A stretch of 64,000 nt of DNA from Anaeramoeba flamelloides. Taxonomy: Eukaryota > Metamonada > Anaeramoebidae. Below are positions 10,665 to 21,582 of the stretch, piece by piece (the stretch's first letter is position 1; each line of letters opens with the position of its first letter). The stretch is taken from assembly GCA_027625915.1 (NCBI GenBank), contig JANTQA010000023.1, positions 13,578,001 through 13,642,000 of the forward strand. The letters are read 5' to 3'. The notes under the pieces are model-generated. The model worked only from the letters and a program-made list of their open reading frames with translations, was not told the origin of the DNA and searched no databases. Position numbers and translations under genes: made by a program.

Positions 10665-12358
10665 TATATCTTTTTTCATTTTCATCTTTGATTTCCTTTT
10701 GAGTTAGATTTCTTTTATCTGTTTGTTTATCTAACTCAATTTGAATCTTTTCAATTTCAAACTCTTGGATTTTAGATTCAAAATATCCATATTCAGTTAA
10801 TTCAATCGCAATATTAAGTATCATTGAAAGGTCCAAAACCTCGATTGCGTTTAGTTTATTACCAAGCGGGTCTAAAGGAACATTAACCCCTGGATACAAC
10901 TTAATTAAAATATCAAGATTCCCTGATAAAGATTCAATATAAGTTTTACCTAATAATGTTTTTACAATTAATAGTCCATCTTTAAAAAGTCCCTCAAGTA
11001 ATAAATGGACCCAGCAAATCTTAAAATGATAAAAACTATAATTTTTAAAATTGAATAAATGCAACCAGGGATTTCCTCTTTGTAAGAGAACTCCATGTTT
11101 TTTCGATATCTTTTCTTTAATTATTTTGTATTGTTCAGGTTCTGGTTGTATATCCAATAAAACTAAAAATTTCTGAAGCTCTTTTAAAAAATCGTCATTA
11201 CACTTTTGAGAAAAAATATCAATACCTTCAGAATATAAATTTATACAGACTTCAGTGTTTAAAGTTAGATTATCTTGAGTCTCACTTTCACTTTCATTAT
11301 TAATATTTTGTGAATCTTCACTAGTAATAGATTCTTCATCATTCTCAATTTCAATTGATATTCTTTCTTGAATAATTTCTAATTGTTTTTTATCTCCATT
11401 TAATCTTTTTTTTTATTTTCTTGAATGATTAAGGTCGAATCTATCCTTTCATTCTCTAAATTATTTTGATTTGAGTTCCTTTTTCTAGTTGTAGGAATTA
11501 CAAAGTCATCGTTATCAGAATTAACTCGCGTGATATCAAAGTTTTTATCTTTAAAAATTATATTCTTACCCAAATTAAACCCTTCATTATGTTTGGACAG
11601 ACAACAATGTCTACAAACTTCAATAGAGGAATGACTTAATTTACCAGAGGCGGGCTGTTGTTCTACTGTATCTCCAGTAATAGAACATAATCTAATAAAA
11701 ACTTTCTTTCCAAATAATTCTTTCGTTTGTTGTAAGTGTAATAATTCACTGATAAATGGTAATCGTGTTTTAAAATCATAAATGGGCACTTCTTTTGAAG
11801 ATTCATTAAAAGAAAAATGGAATGATTTTTGAGACGAGCACCAACATTAAAGTTTTCGATAAACATATAAACACCTTTTAAATTATCACGCATCGAACTT
11901 TTATGAGAATGTGCATCGATAAAAAGACTGATAAAAAAAACATAATCATATTGATAATCTTCAGGGTTGAGATTAAATTTTTTTAAACTTTTTTGTATGA
12001 TAAAATTCCATTGGTTTGAAATTATCACTCTTAACATCACTATTTGTCTTTTGAAAACCAATTTTTAATAAATATTCTTTTAACTTGGATTGTATAATCA
12101 AATCGAGCCAAGTAGTTATTGTAATATAGGGAACTTCTAATACTTTTTCGATAATTTTATTACTTTTTTTGGATTTCAAATCCCAACGCAATTTAATTGT
12201 AGATATTCTCTCATTAGTTTGTTTTTTATATAGGGTATTATTGTTATAATAATTATAAATATTATCATAACCAATTTCTTTAAGCATATGCTTTCTTATA
12301 ACACGTGGTGTACATAATAATTTTTCTTCAGGGTGATAGTGTTGAAGAATTTTCATTA

Positions 12359-12555
12359 CAATCAGTTTCACTTTTAAGGCAAAAACTTTCAACGAAATTT
12401 AAGGCACAATAAAAATCTCAAATTAAAGTTCAAAATTCAAATTCTAGTAAAAATAAATTGTAAAATAAAAAATTCCAAATTTTGTGCCTTAATTTGAGAT
12501 TTTTTTGTGCCTTAAATTTCGTTGAAAGTTTGTGCCTTAAAAGTGAAACTGACTG
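12359..12555. mobile_element. TAAGGCAC MITE, copy 7
   Basis: Left end mutated ('acaatcagtttcac'), otherwise a normal copy. It sits directly upstream of the first codons of the transposase remnant. Confidence 0.88.
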
Positions 12556-12599
12556 TAAATCTTTAAAATGGACACTCGGGGTAAAAAAAAAAATTTTTT

Positions 12600-12771
12600 G
12601 GCCAAAATATGGCCATTTCAAATAATTATGGCCAAGGTTATTTGAAAAAGGCCAAGTAGGCCATAGTTATTTATACATGCCTAATTAGGCCAAAAGAAAA
12701 TTGTTTTTTTTTTTTTTTCATTGGGGACTAGTAAAGTCCCTAATGACAAAAGAGATTTTAGATCTCTTTTT

Positions 12772-12804
<33 letters not shown>

Positions 12805-12838
12805 AAATTGCCTTCCATTGAAGTGGAAGGCAATTTTT
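12600..12838. repeat. GC-rich short-hairpin cassette, unit A
   Basis: A series of short palindromes separated by a few bases: ggcc...ggcc (12600-12614), 'gcctaattaggc' (12680-12691), 'gggactagtaaagtccc' (about 12724-12740), 'agagattttagatctct' (12751-12767), a poly(T) run, and 'ttgccttccattg' pairing with 'aagtggaaggcaa' (12808-12833). The same order recurs in unit B at 13257-13426. The last hairpin resembles a rho-independent-terminator shape, but no gene reads into it. Confidence 0.75.
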
Positions 12839-12842
12839 TTTA

Positions 12843-13041
12843 CAGTCAGTTTCACTTTTAAGGCACAAACTTTCAACGAAATTTAAGGCACAAAGAAAAA
12901 ATCTCAAATTAAGGCACAAAATTCAAATTATAGTAAAAATAAATTGTAAAAAAAAAAATTCGAAATTTTGTGCCTTAATTTGAGATTTTTTTGTGCCTTA
13001 AATTTCGTTGAAAGTTTGTGCCTTAAAAGTGAAGCTGACTG
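12843..13041. mobile_element. TAAGGCAC MITE, copy 8 (between hairpin units)
   Basis: Standard copy; the right end reads 'gaagctgactg'. It separates unit A from the middle hairpins of the cassette. Confidence 0.9.
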
Positions 13042-13049
13042 TAAAAGTG

Positions 13050-13242
13050 TGGCCTTTTTGGCCAAAAAATGCCAAATTGGCAAAAAAAATGGCCTTTTTA
13101 GGCCAAAGGGTTTGAAAAATCGCCGTAATGGCGTGATTTTACATAATTCCCGCCATTACGGCGACAATTATGCTTTATTTGCCAAAAATTGACCAATAGT
13201 GGCTTAAATTGCCACTATAGACTTGGAACGGTCAATTATTGG
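13050..13242. repeat. GC-rich short-hairpin cassette, middle part
   Basis: Consecutive palindromes: 'ggcctttttggcc' (13051-13063), 'gccaaattggc' (13071-13081), 'ggcctttttaggcc' (13091-13104), the pair 'cgccgtaatggcg' / 'cgccattacggcg' (13121-13133 and 13151-13163), then a nested pair in which 'aattgacc' / 'ggtcaatt' (about 13187 and 13230) enclose 'atagtggc...gccactat' (13197-13218). All stems are perfect or nearly so. Confidence 0.75.
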
Positions 13243-13256
13243 CCCTAGTTATTTGA

Positions 13257-13430
13257 AAAGGGCCAAGTTTTGGCCATAGTTATTTATACATGGCCTAATT
13301 AGGCCAAAAGAAAATTGTTTTTTTCGTTAGGGACTAGTAAAGTCCCTAATGACAAAAGAGATTTTAGATCTTTTTTTTTTTTTTTTTTTTTTTTTTGAAA
13401 TTGCCTTCCATTGAAGTGGAAGGCAATTTT
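13257..13430. repeat. GC-rich short-hairpin cassette, unit B
   Basis: Repeats unit A in order: 'gccatagttatttatacatg', 'ggcctaattaggcc', 'ttagggactagtaaagtccc', 'aaaagagattttagatct', a poly(T) run, then the 'ttgccttccattg...' hairpin (13401-13426). The hairpin stems are conserved between units while the intervening poly(T) differs in length. Confidence 0.75.
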
Positions 13431-13445
13431 TATACTTTTTTACTC

Positions 13446-13482
13446 CCCAGGGTTAGGGGGGGTTTTGGGGGTGGGGGTTTCG
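13446..13482 (+). other. G-run cluster, possible G-quadruplex
   Basis: 'cccagggttaggggggg' followed by 'ggggg', 'ggggg' runs within ~35 bases, on the plus strand, immediately after hairpin unit B. Four or more G-runs of at least three with short loops satisfy the usual G4 pattern. It is exceptional in such an AT-rich region. Confidence 0.6.
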
Positions 13483-13499
13483 GCTGGCTAATGAAAAAA

Positions 13500-13553
13500 A
13501 AATTTTTTGTCGTATTGTGTAATGGCCTCTAAAGGCCTTATTTTAACGTTTTT

Positions 13554-13595
<42 letters not shown>

Positions 13596-14600
13596 AAATG
13601 ATTTAAGCAAAAAATAACAAACAAAAAAAAATTACTTTTTTAATGAGTATTCTACCAAAACAAAAGCACAATACACTCCAAATCCAAAAATCAAAAACCC
13701 ACTATTAAATGTCGACAATAAAAAGAAAAATAAAAAAAGAAATAAATAAAAAAAAATAAATCTCTAAATCTTTAAGGGATTATTCAAAATACCCAAAATC
13801 AATTAAAACCTTTAAAAACACCGAACTATACCAAATATAGTCTTGAATTACAAATTCAATAAGTTTTTTAATTCAAAATATTACTTAATTTTTTAAATCA
13901 ATTTTACAAATTATCACAAGTTTAATTATTACTACTTTTTTTTTTACTTTATTATTATCAAAACTAAACTTGATAGAGATTTTTTAATTTTCAAAATTGT
14001 TTTTATAAATATTGTTCTATTAATAATAATCTTTAGTGTCCATTTATCTTCAAGATATTTTTATTTTTTGTTATTAAAGACAATTATTACCAACTATACA
14101 TCAATATATTTAACTGAATGTAATTATTCAAAAACAAATTAAAAAAAATTAAAAATGACTTAATTAAAATTAATTAATATTTTTGGATTCTTTCAAAAAA
14201 TTGTAGTTTTACTACAAATTATAGAAAAATATAAACACTTTTTAATTTTTTTAAAAAATGAATTTAGTAAAAAAATTTTTTTTTTTTTTAATTTTTTAAT
14301 ATTTCCATTATAATAAAAAAAAATGCTAAAATCGTATTTTTCATAAAATTTTAGTTTAGCAAGACTTGCTTAATTTTTCAAATTTAAAATTATTTTTTAC
14401 AAAATTTCTTCAAATAAAAATTCAAAAAAAAAACAAGAAAAATTTAAAAAAAAAACTGAAAAAATGAAAAGTTGGTAATATCTGCTAAAATAATGGAGCT
14501 ACCTATTTCTAAATTTGAAAAATCGATTTTTTCGAATAATTTTATCATATTTAGCAATCTTATTTTTCTTAATCTTGATTATCTCAAAAAATGAAAATTT
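13500..14600. other. AT-rich region, nothing recognised
   Basis: Poly(T)/poly(A) junction at about 13548-13597, then low-complexity A/T sequence. No coding frame, RNA gene or repeat match was recognised. Confidence 0.5.
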
Positions 14601-14610
14601 TTAATTTAAA

Positions 14611-14958
14611 CTTGTGTTGTAAAAAATAGAGTTTTTTTGATTTTCTCAAAAAATTGTGAGTTTCACACTGTTACCAAAGTTTAGGAAATAGAGATTTAGA
14701 AATGAGATTATATAAATAAGCAAAAAAGTATTTTAGACCAAAATCCGCCTCGAAATTACAGATGTTTTGTTTCCAAAAAAAAAAATTGTTTTCAAAACAA
14801 AACATCTGTAATTTCGAGGCGGTTTTTGATTTAGAATCATTATTAACTTAAAATTTTAACCCGATATAGATATATCCATAATCAAAACTTTGGTAACGGT
14901 GTGAAACTGACAATTTTTTGAGAAAATCAAAAAAACTCTATTTTTTACAACATTCAAG
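14611..14958. mobile_element. Double inverted-repeat element
   Basis: The outer arms are 14611-14684 and 14885-14958, reverse complements at ~95% ('gattttctcaaaaaattgtg' on the left; its counterpart on the right). Nested inside is a second, almost perfect stem: 'ccgcctcgaaattacagatg' at 14744 with 'catctgtaatttcgaggcgg' ending at about 14822. It is non-coding: either one MITE inside another or a cruciform-type foldback element. Confidence 0.75.
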
Positions 14959-15099
14959 TTCACACTTGTGTATAAATGATGCTTATCAAAAATTACCCAC
15001 TTTCGACCCTTGATTCAAATTTATTTTTCATTGTGAATGCTTGTTACCAAAATTGTGAATGTTGTGTGAAGAGTGTGAAAAATTGTGTGAAAACAAAAA

Positions 15100-15590
15100 G
15101 TAGAAATTTATTTTCATATTGTTTGTTATGTACCATATATTCAGAAATAGTGGTCGTGAAAATCGCACACAAAATTATCACACGGTTTATAAACGTGTGA
15201 TTCACACTCTGAATTGTGAAGGTTTCAGTGTATCATTTTCAAAAAACGATATCTCCTCAAATATAATATCAAAGTACAAGAAAATTATAAATAGTTGTTT
15301 TCCAGATGATATAATAATCGTGGAAATAACAAAATTATGATTTTTTCAATGTAATGACCGAGATTTTATTTTTCAATAAAATTGTGAAGAAGGTGTGAAT
15401 GTTCACAAAATTTTGGATATGATGTGTTACTGATTTGGTGAATTTAAATTTCTTGTGAAGAATTCAATATGAAAATGCTGAGCCTCTTTTTGGAGTTTTT
15501 GATTCAATATTCCATGGTGGGTCCATCAAAACTGTTCCAAAATTGTTAATGTGCTTGGATAAAATCGTGAAATTTTAACATCTTACATTA
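15100..15590. other. AT-rich spacer, short frames only
   Basis: Contains several 'tgtgaa' / 'gtgtga' motifs (15050-15230) giving weak direct and inverted similarity, and two short frames judged to be chance. No gene supported. Confidence 0.4.
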
Positions 15591-15980
15591 ACTATTTTTA
15601 AATATAGTTTTTGTAGGTGGGGTGTAATTATTTTCGTCTTTAATAATATTTCCATTTTTTCTTTTTAAATAAAATTTTAAATCTCTTTTTAATTCTAACT
15701 TATCTGTTAAATGTTTTTTGTTCATAATAGTATTTCTTAGTCTTTTGAGATATTTATATCTCTTACTTAATTTTTTGTAAAATAAATTTTTTTTTCAAAT
15801 TTAAATTATTTTGGTTATTCAAAAACGCGGGTTGTGTAATATTCTAACTTTTGATCTTCAATTGTTGCATTCGAGATTTAATCTTTTTAATATCGCTTTT
15901 TTCCCAAATAATTTCTTTCAATTTTTTTTGAAATTGTTTTTTTATAAAAAATAATAATAAAAATAACTCTTTTTTTTTTT
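15589..15980 (-). pseudogene. Decayed coding remnant, Lys-rich
   Basis: The minus strand carries two coding-like stretches in different frames: one with EIIWEKSDIKKIKSRMQQL (about 15960-15860) and one with KYLKRLRNTIMNKKHLTDKL then DENNYTPPTKTIFKNS ending at a TAA near 15589. Composition and codon use resemble the transposase remnant at 9.5-12.4 kb, so this may be a piece of another transposon. No family was recognised. Confidence 0.3.
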
Positions 15981-16226
15981 TGATTTTCACAATTGTTTTA
16001 TTTCTGTGAATTTTTTTTTGTGTGAAAAATTTGTTATTTTTACTGTGAATTTGAAATTTGAAAATACTGTGATACTAATCGACGTGTGTTATTATAAAAG
16101 ATTTTTCTAAAGTTGGTGTAATTATTATGTGTTGATATGAAATATTTCGAAAGGTGCGTTTATATTCTAAAAATAATTGAAATCTAGTAAAGTGTTGGTT
16201 AGATTTTTAAATTGGTAAAAGTTGTA

Positions 16227-16423
16227 CAGTCAGTTTCACTTTTAAGGCACAAACTTTCAACGAAATTTAAGGCACAATAAAAATCTCAAATTAAAGCACA
16301 AAATTCAAATTCTAGTAAAAATAAATTGTAAAAAAAAAAATTCCAAAATTTGTGCCTTAATTTGAGATTTTTTTGTGCCTTAAATTTCGTTGAAAGTTTG
16401 TGCCTTAAAAGTGAAACTGGCTG
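16227..16423. mobile_element. TAAGGCAC MITE, copy 9
   Basis: Standard copy with TA flanks; the right end is 'actggctg' instead of 'actgactg'. Confidence 0.9.
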
Positions 16424-16634
16424 TATTATTTAAAAATTATGTAGTTTTTTATATTTATTATACTAATCGACGTTTACTACAAGAATAGATTTTTCGTTAA
16501 TCTGTGAGCGCTGTATGTATTGAGATAATCTATTTTGTAAACTTGTGAAAATCTCGTAAAGACGCAAATAGCATCATTACCGACACAAGATAAGACACAA
16601 AAAGACAATTAAAACCAAAAACATTGTCTACCTA

Positions 16635-16832
16635 CAGTCAGTTTCACTTTTAAGGCAAAAACTTTCAAAGAAATTTAAGGCACAAAAAAAAATCTCAAAT
16701 TAAAGAAAAAAATTCAAATTCTAGTAAAAATAAATTGTAAAAAAAAAAATTCCAAATTTTGTGCCTTAATTTGAGATTTTTTTGTGCCTTAAATTTCGTT
16801 GAAAGTTTGTGCCTTAAAAGTGAAACTGACTG
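16635..16832. mobile_element. TAAGGCAC MITE, copy 10
   Basis: Standard copy with TA flanks. Some GGCAC motifs in the left arm are changed ('aaggcaaaaac', 'aaagaaaaaaa') while the right arm is intact, so the arms have begun to diverge. Confidence 0.9.
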
Positions 16833-17234
16833 TATCTGGCTTAGATACGTATGTGTCCAAAATACCTTCAGTGTCTACCTTATATATATATACCGAATAC
16901 ATTCCCATTTTAACCACCCATTTCTGTCTTTTTTTGTTTATTATTGTTTAACAATCTATCTTATTTTGTTTTTACCCTTGATTTCAAAACATACTATCTC
17001 AATATATACGTAATCCACAGAGCCCCACAAAATCAATTCGTGTCGTACATGCTGATTAGTAAAATAAAAATAAAACAAAAAAATGAGATAATTTATTTTT
17101 TGGAACTAAAATTTCAAGATTTAGAATTGTAAAAAAATTGAATTTTTTAGAAAAATTTGAATTTGCAAATTAAAAATACGAAAAATACCAACTTGTTTAT
17201 TCGGTTAATTTTACCCTAACCTTTTTGTTTTAAG

Positions 17235-17519
17235 GTGACAAAACAAATTAATTTTGACTGTCGTTTAATACTCAGTCCAATTATACAATTTTTTATAATC
17301 GAAATTTTGAATGAACCACTCGAAAATAAATGGGGAGAGAAAATTCGATTTTACTTTGAAGTTTTTAATAAAATTTTAGATGAAAATCAAATTCATTTTA
17401 TATTTTTAAATTTAGAAGATATTCTATTTTATAAAAATAGTATAATTGGAAAAAATGAAATTGAAATTATAATTGATTTACTAAAAATCAAAAATTTAAA
17501 ATCGATCAGATATTATTAG
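17235..17519 (+). CDS. Putative terminal exon or gene remnant, unknown product
   Basis: 94 codons without an ATG at the start, preceded by 'ttttgttttaag', which could be a splice acceptor, and ended by TAG. The sequence is protein-like: charged and hydrophobic residues alternate (LENKWGEKIRFYFEVFNKIL, then DLLKIKNLKSIRYY). No family recognised and no convincing upstream exon was found between the MITE at 16832 and here. Confidence 0.3.
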   Translation: MTKQINFDCRLILSPIIQFFIIEILNEPLENKWGEKIRFYFEVFNKILDENQIHFIFLNLEDILFYKNSIIGKNEIEIIIDLLKIKNLKSIRYY

Positions 17520-17639
17520 AAATCTAAATTTGAAAAAATGTCAGCTGACTAGTGTGTTCTCAATAATTTAAAATGCACACATTCGAGGATTCTAATATCG
17601 TCCAATATTGTGCAATTCAAGTAGCAACTCCAATATTGT

Positions 17640-18112
17640 TGGTTGCATAATAAAAAGATCAAAATTTTCAGTCAACCTTCATAAAAATTAACATCACAAG
17701 AAATAAACACAATCACCAAAAGTCCCAATTCTAAAAGAGAAAATTAATAATTTTTGTATCCTTCAAGAAATAAACACCAACAAAGCCCCAATTCTCAAAA
17801 AGAAAAAAAAAAAAGATCAAAATGTTCATTCAGCTTTCCAAATAATAGCATACCTAGAATGAAAATAAACCACCAAAGCCCCCAATTCTAAGAAAGAGAA
17901 GTGAGTAATTTAAACTTGTTTACAGAAATAAAAAATTGAAATGCATCTTAATTTATTAACTATTATTTTGGAAAGCTGGATGAAAATTTTGATCTTTTTT
18001 TTTTGAGAATTGGGACTTTGTTGGTGTTTGTTTCTTCTGCAGATCTAATTCTGAAAAGGTGAATGAAAATTGTGTGTTGGTTATTTTGTATCAAAGAGTA
18101 TGTAACAAAAGA
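17640..18112 (+). mobile_element. Repeat family R5, copy a
   Basis: Begins 'aataaaaagatcaaaatttt' and ends with near-complementary 'gaaaattttgatcttttttt', so it has inverted ends. Inside are repeated units with 'caccaaagcccccaattcta' and 'aattgggactttgttggtg' in both orientations. It matches 20812-21345. No coding frame. Confidence 0.6.
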
Positions 18113-18534
18113 TTCCAAATTTCAAAAAGATCTTTGAAAATCCATTTTAACCAAGGAAAAACGGTGAAATGAAAATGAAGTGAAAATTCTTTGCTATTTT
18201 TGAGTAATAAATCTCGTTCAATATTAAGGTTCATTTTTAAGATTTAGGGAATATGTCTCGATCTGTGGTTTAGATTGAAACAAACAATGTGTAACAATTA
18301 CGAGTTTGATTGTGAAAAAAAACAACACCCAAATCAGAGGTAATTCGGACAAATTATCACTTGGTTTTCCAATATTTCCAATTTTCTTTGAACAAATCAA
18401 GTTACTTAAGAATATATTATTAATCTGTAGTTCCTAATGATTTGTTTGGTCTTACCTCTCATTTATATTGGTATATTTTTATGGTAAACTTTGGATACGA
18501 AACAAAAGTCATTTGGATTAACTTGTTTTAACTA

Positions 18535-18662
18535 CAGCTGTTTCAACTCAGGTGTGAATCGCACTCATTCATTGAATGGTTGAGAAACCTTCCAAGTCAA
18601 TTTAAAATGTTTCTCGACCATTCAACGAATGAGTGCGATTCACACCTGAGTTGAAACAGCTG
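18535..18662. mobile_element. 128 bp TA-flanked MITE, second family
   Basis: Inverted repeats of ~54 bp: CAGCTGTTTCAACTCAGGTG at the left and its complement at the right, with a ~20 base centre, flanked by TA (18533-18534, 18663-18664). Arms differ at only two or three positions, so it is recent. The CAG terminus and TA duplication again indicate Tc1/mariner-type mobilisation. Only one copy is in the window. Confidence 0.88.
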
Positions 18663-18664
18663 TA

Positions 18665-20811
18665 AAATTAAATCCCATATGAATTTCAACCACCAACACC
18701 CACAATATTTCAAATTGGACTACGGGTCACACAAATGACAAGAATAAATGTTTTGAATGAGAACATCCAGTTGTTCAAATATTTCCAAAAAGCAAGTGCC
18801 AAATGACTTTTAATTGAAATTTGCATATTTTTTGCAACCAAATACATTCTGTTACAATCCAAATTGAAATTTTTGAACCCCGTTTTCTCCAAAAAAGCCA
18901 AAACAAATCTCAAGATATTAAAACAAAAAACACAAATTTCTCATGGGTGTGTCAACCAAGATCATAATTTCTGTTTTGAACTTTCTTACTTTAATATCAA
19001 AATACAATCCAACACTTTTATTGTGAAAAAAAAAACAAAAAATTCCTTTTTTATTCAATTATTTTCTGAGTCTATTTGAAAACCACAACAAGTGACAACA
19101 CATTTGTTTCTTATTAGAAATCGGTCTTGTTCAAAATACTCAAAGAGAAAATGTAATTTAGGGATTTTACAGAAAAAAGAAAGAAACCAAGTTTTTTTTT
19201 TTTTATAAAAAATTTTTTGTTGACAAAGATTAAATATTTCCAAGTCTCAAAGAGTCACCAAAGATCTTGATACTTGTCGAAATTAAAATAAAGTAGGATT
19301 TTTCAATTGATATTTCAGTTACTCAAATTTAAAATCCAGACTTTGGGAATTGTAAAATAATAACTCATCACGAAAGAGACTGTTCATTATTTTTTCAAGT
19401 TTTCTCAAGAGTTTTATTGTTTCCCTATTCGAAAAAAAATTGTTTCGTTTAAAAAGAACAAGCTTATTGACTAATTCCAGATCACCTCGAAGCCCGTTTT
19501 CTTCTTCTTATAGGAATATTTTGTTGTTAACGAAAAAAATACGACAAAGAAACAAATAATTTCATTCCAAAATTTGTTTCACAAAAAATATGAATTTATC
19601 TTTGTAATTTACAATTATCTAATTTCAGAAACGATCTATAATTAAAAAAAAACATCAAAGTCACAAAGGATGGAAATTTTCCATTTTTCTTTTGGAAATT
19701 AGAATCTATTTGGAAATAAGTTAGAAATTTTAAAATTAACCTCAATCAAAAGAGAAAAGTTGTAATTCCAGGTCACTTAAACTCAGGAAAAGGTTAAAAG
19801 TTAATCTAAAATGATATATTGGACCATTTTTAAAAGTAAAAATTCTACAAAATGCCCTTCTTGTTAAATTTGACTGACCATAAATTCAATTTCGGTGGTT
19901 GGTGGCTATTGCCAATTTGGAATCTATTTGATCTAAAAATGATTTGTGTTCCAAAAAAATGAAAATAAAAACATTATTTATTTCAAACTCGAGTAAATAT
20001 TTTTTTATTTACTTTAAGCTGAAAATTTGCAATGGATCACTCAACGACTTTAAAAAAACACAGGGTAAATATTAAATCCCTTTGATCTTAAATTTTTCTT
20101 TGTTTTGTTTCTCTTCTCCAAACAACGAACGGCAATTTTTTGTTTTTTGAAAAAGATTTATTTTTGAAAGTGCATTTGAAACAAACTCAATTTCACGAAC
20201 ACGAGAATCACACACATTAGTCACAAACAATTTCAAATACCAAATTTTATTATTTTGAAAAAAACAAAAGAAAACCAAACTCCAAGCCATATTTGGATCA
20301 AATTTTAAATCACTTTTAGATTTTTAGGTCACTTTATTATGGTGCACTTGAAACCAAATTGACTCATCCACTTTTTTTCAAAAATTCTTGCGAATCAACT
20401 AAAAATTGTTCAGCTTACAAAGTCTTTTGAACCTCAACAGTTTCAAAACATGACTGTTGAACTTTTTTAGTTTGGTGTTTTGAATTTCCTTTGTTTGCTA
20501 GTTGAATCAAAAGATTTCTTCAACAAATAAACAAACAAACAAACCAAAAAAAGACAAAATTCGATGTGAAATTTCACACAAAAATTGAAATGCACTTTGT
20601 CTAAAGTATCTAAATCTTCCAAACTTTAATCAAAACACAAAAAAAAAAAAACGAAAAAGAACAAAAATTCAATTTTTATTCACAAATTCAACAAGCTAAA
20701 AAACAGGATTTTAATTGTCTAGCTTCAAAACCAAACACTCTTTTTTAAAGTTTGAAACAAAAAGACCATTTTTTAATGGAAACCAAAGCTGTTTGGAATC
20801 TGAATACTGTT
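18665..20811. other. Intergenic region, nothing recognised
   Basis: Over 2 kb of A/T-rich sequence of slightly higher complexity than elsewhere. Short frames on both strands look like chance. No RNA gene or repeat match was recognised. Confidence 0.45.
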
Positions 20812-21345
20812 AATTGCAAAATAAAAAGATCAAAATTTTCATTCAACTTTCATAAAAATTAACACACCAAGAAATAAAACAAATCTAAAAGCCCTAATTC
20901 TACAAGAGACAATTTCTAATTTTTGTATCCTTCAAGAATTAAAAACCAACAAAGCCACAATTCTCAAATAAAAAGATCAAAATTTTCATACAGCTTTCCA
21001 AAAAAAAATCACCTTTCAAGAATGATAACAAACCACCCAAAGTACCAATTCTATAAAGGTAAATTATTAATTAAAACTTCTTTTTCAGAATTAAAAAATT
21101 GAAAAAGTTACATAATTTGAAAAAGCCATTTTTTTGGAAAGCTGAATGAAAATTTTGTTCCATTTATTTTGCAAAGGATTAAAACAAACCACCAAAGTCT
21201 CAATTCTAAAAGAGGAAAATTAATAATTTAATCTAATTTTTAAGATAATTAAAAAATTGAATTACTTCATGATTTGAAAAAGCCATTTTTTTTAGCAAGC
21301 TGAATGAAAATTTTGTTCCATTTGTTTTGAAACAAATAGTAATAA
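20812..21345 (+). mobile_element. Repeat family R5, copy b
   Basis: Starts 'gcaaaataaaaagatcaaaa' and contains 'ttcatacagctttccaaaa' and 'ggaaagctgaatgaaaattt' as in copy a. The right part is duplicated: 'gaaaaagccattttttt' and 'gaatgaaaattttgttccat' each occur twice. Diverged from copy a but clearly related. Confidence 0.6.
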
Positions 21346-21582
21346 AAAAAAAAACACAAGTTAGTTCAGAAAAACGAATTCCAAATGTCCAAAATTAACC
21401 TGCTTTTTACTTTTGTTTTTCAAAAAAAGAACAAAAAAAAAAAAGATAAATCAGTCTTTTTCATGTTTTCATTCAAAGAATAAAATTTTTTAACTTCCCG
21501 AGATGATCTCTTTTTAATTTTTGAACACACTCTCTTTTTTTCAAAATCCCACCAGGAACTAACGCCAAGTAAATTATTGCAA

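Larger units (their letters stand above)
9515..12358 (-). pseudogene. Decayed Tnp2/Plavaka-like DNA transposase gene
   Basis: A long minus-strand reading frame starting near 12356 (MKILQHYHPEEK) and ending near 9515, interrupted by MITEs at 9802-9997 and 10467-10664, with a third abutting its 5' end. At both internal MITEs the frame is continuous if the MITE and one TA are left out. Features in order: a possible catalytic stretch (FFISLFIDAHSHKSS then DNLKGVYMFIENF); FISELLHLQQ; a cysteine/histidine knot (SSIEVCRHCCLSKHNEG); a block GNPWLHLFNF at the place of the 'MHxLxLG' region; and LRHLSKCIRKNGSMFTFYL then ALERFHQNFK, resembling the 'HL..dIR.fG......FERFNG.lK' block of Tnp2/Plavaka-type (CACTA-like) transposases. 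That resemblance is from memory of the family. Reading-frame shifts near 12000, 11790 and 11410 make it a pseudogene. No element termini were found; the upstream side runs into the hairpin cassette. Confidence 0.6.

Noticed and set aside
12781-12838. Bacterial-style intrinsic terminator (GC hairpin with flanking T runs)
   Set aside because: The setting is nuclear eukaryotic, there is no gene reading into it, and the hairpin is one of a series of palindromes.
12968-13192. Frame beginning in MITE copy 8 and crossing the hairpin cassette
   Set aside because: The start and most codons come from the MITE arm; similar artefact frames occur at other MITE copies (for example 16759-17013 and 12430-12621).
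7998-16832. CRISPR-like array of repeated ~196 bp units
   Set aside because: Units are palindromic, irregularly spaced, TA-flanked and found inside a gene; they are MITEs.
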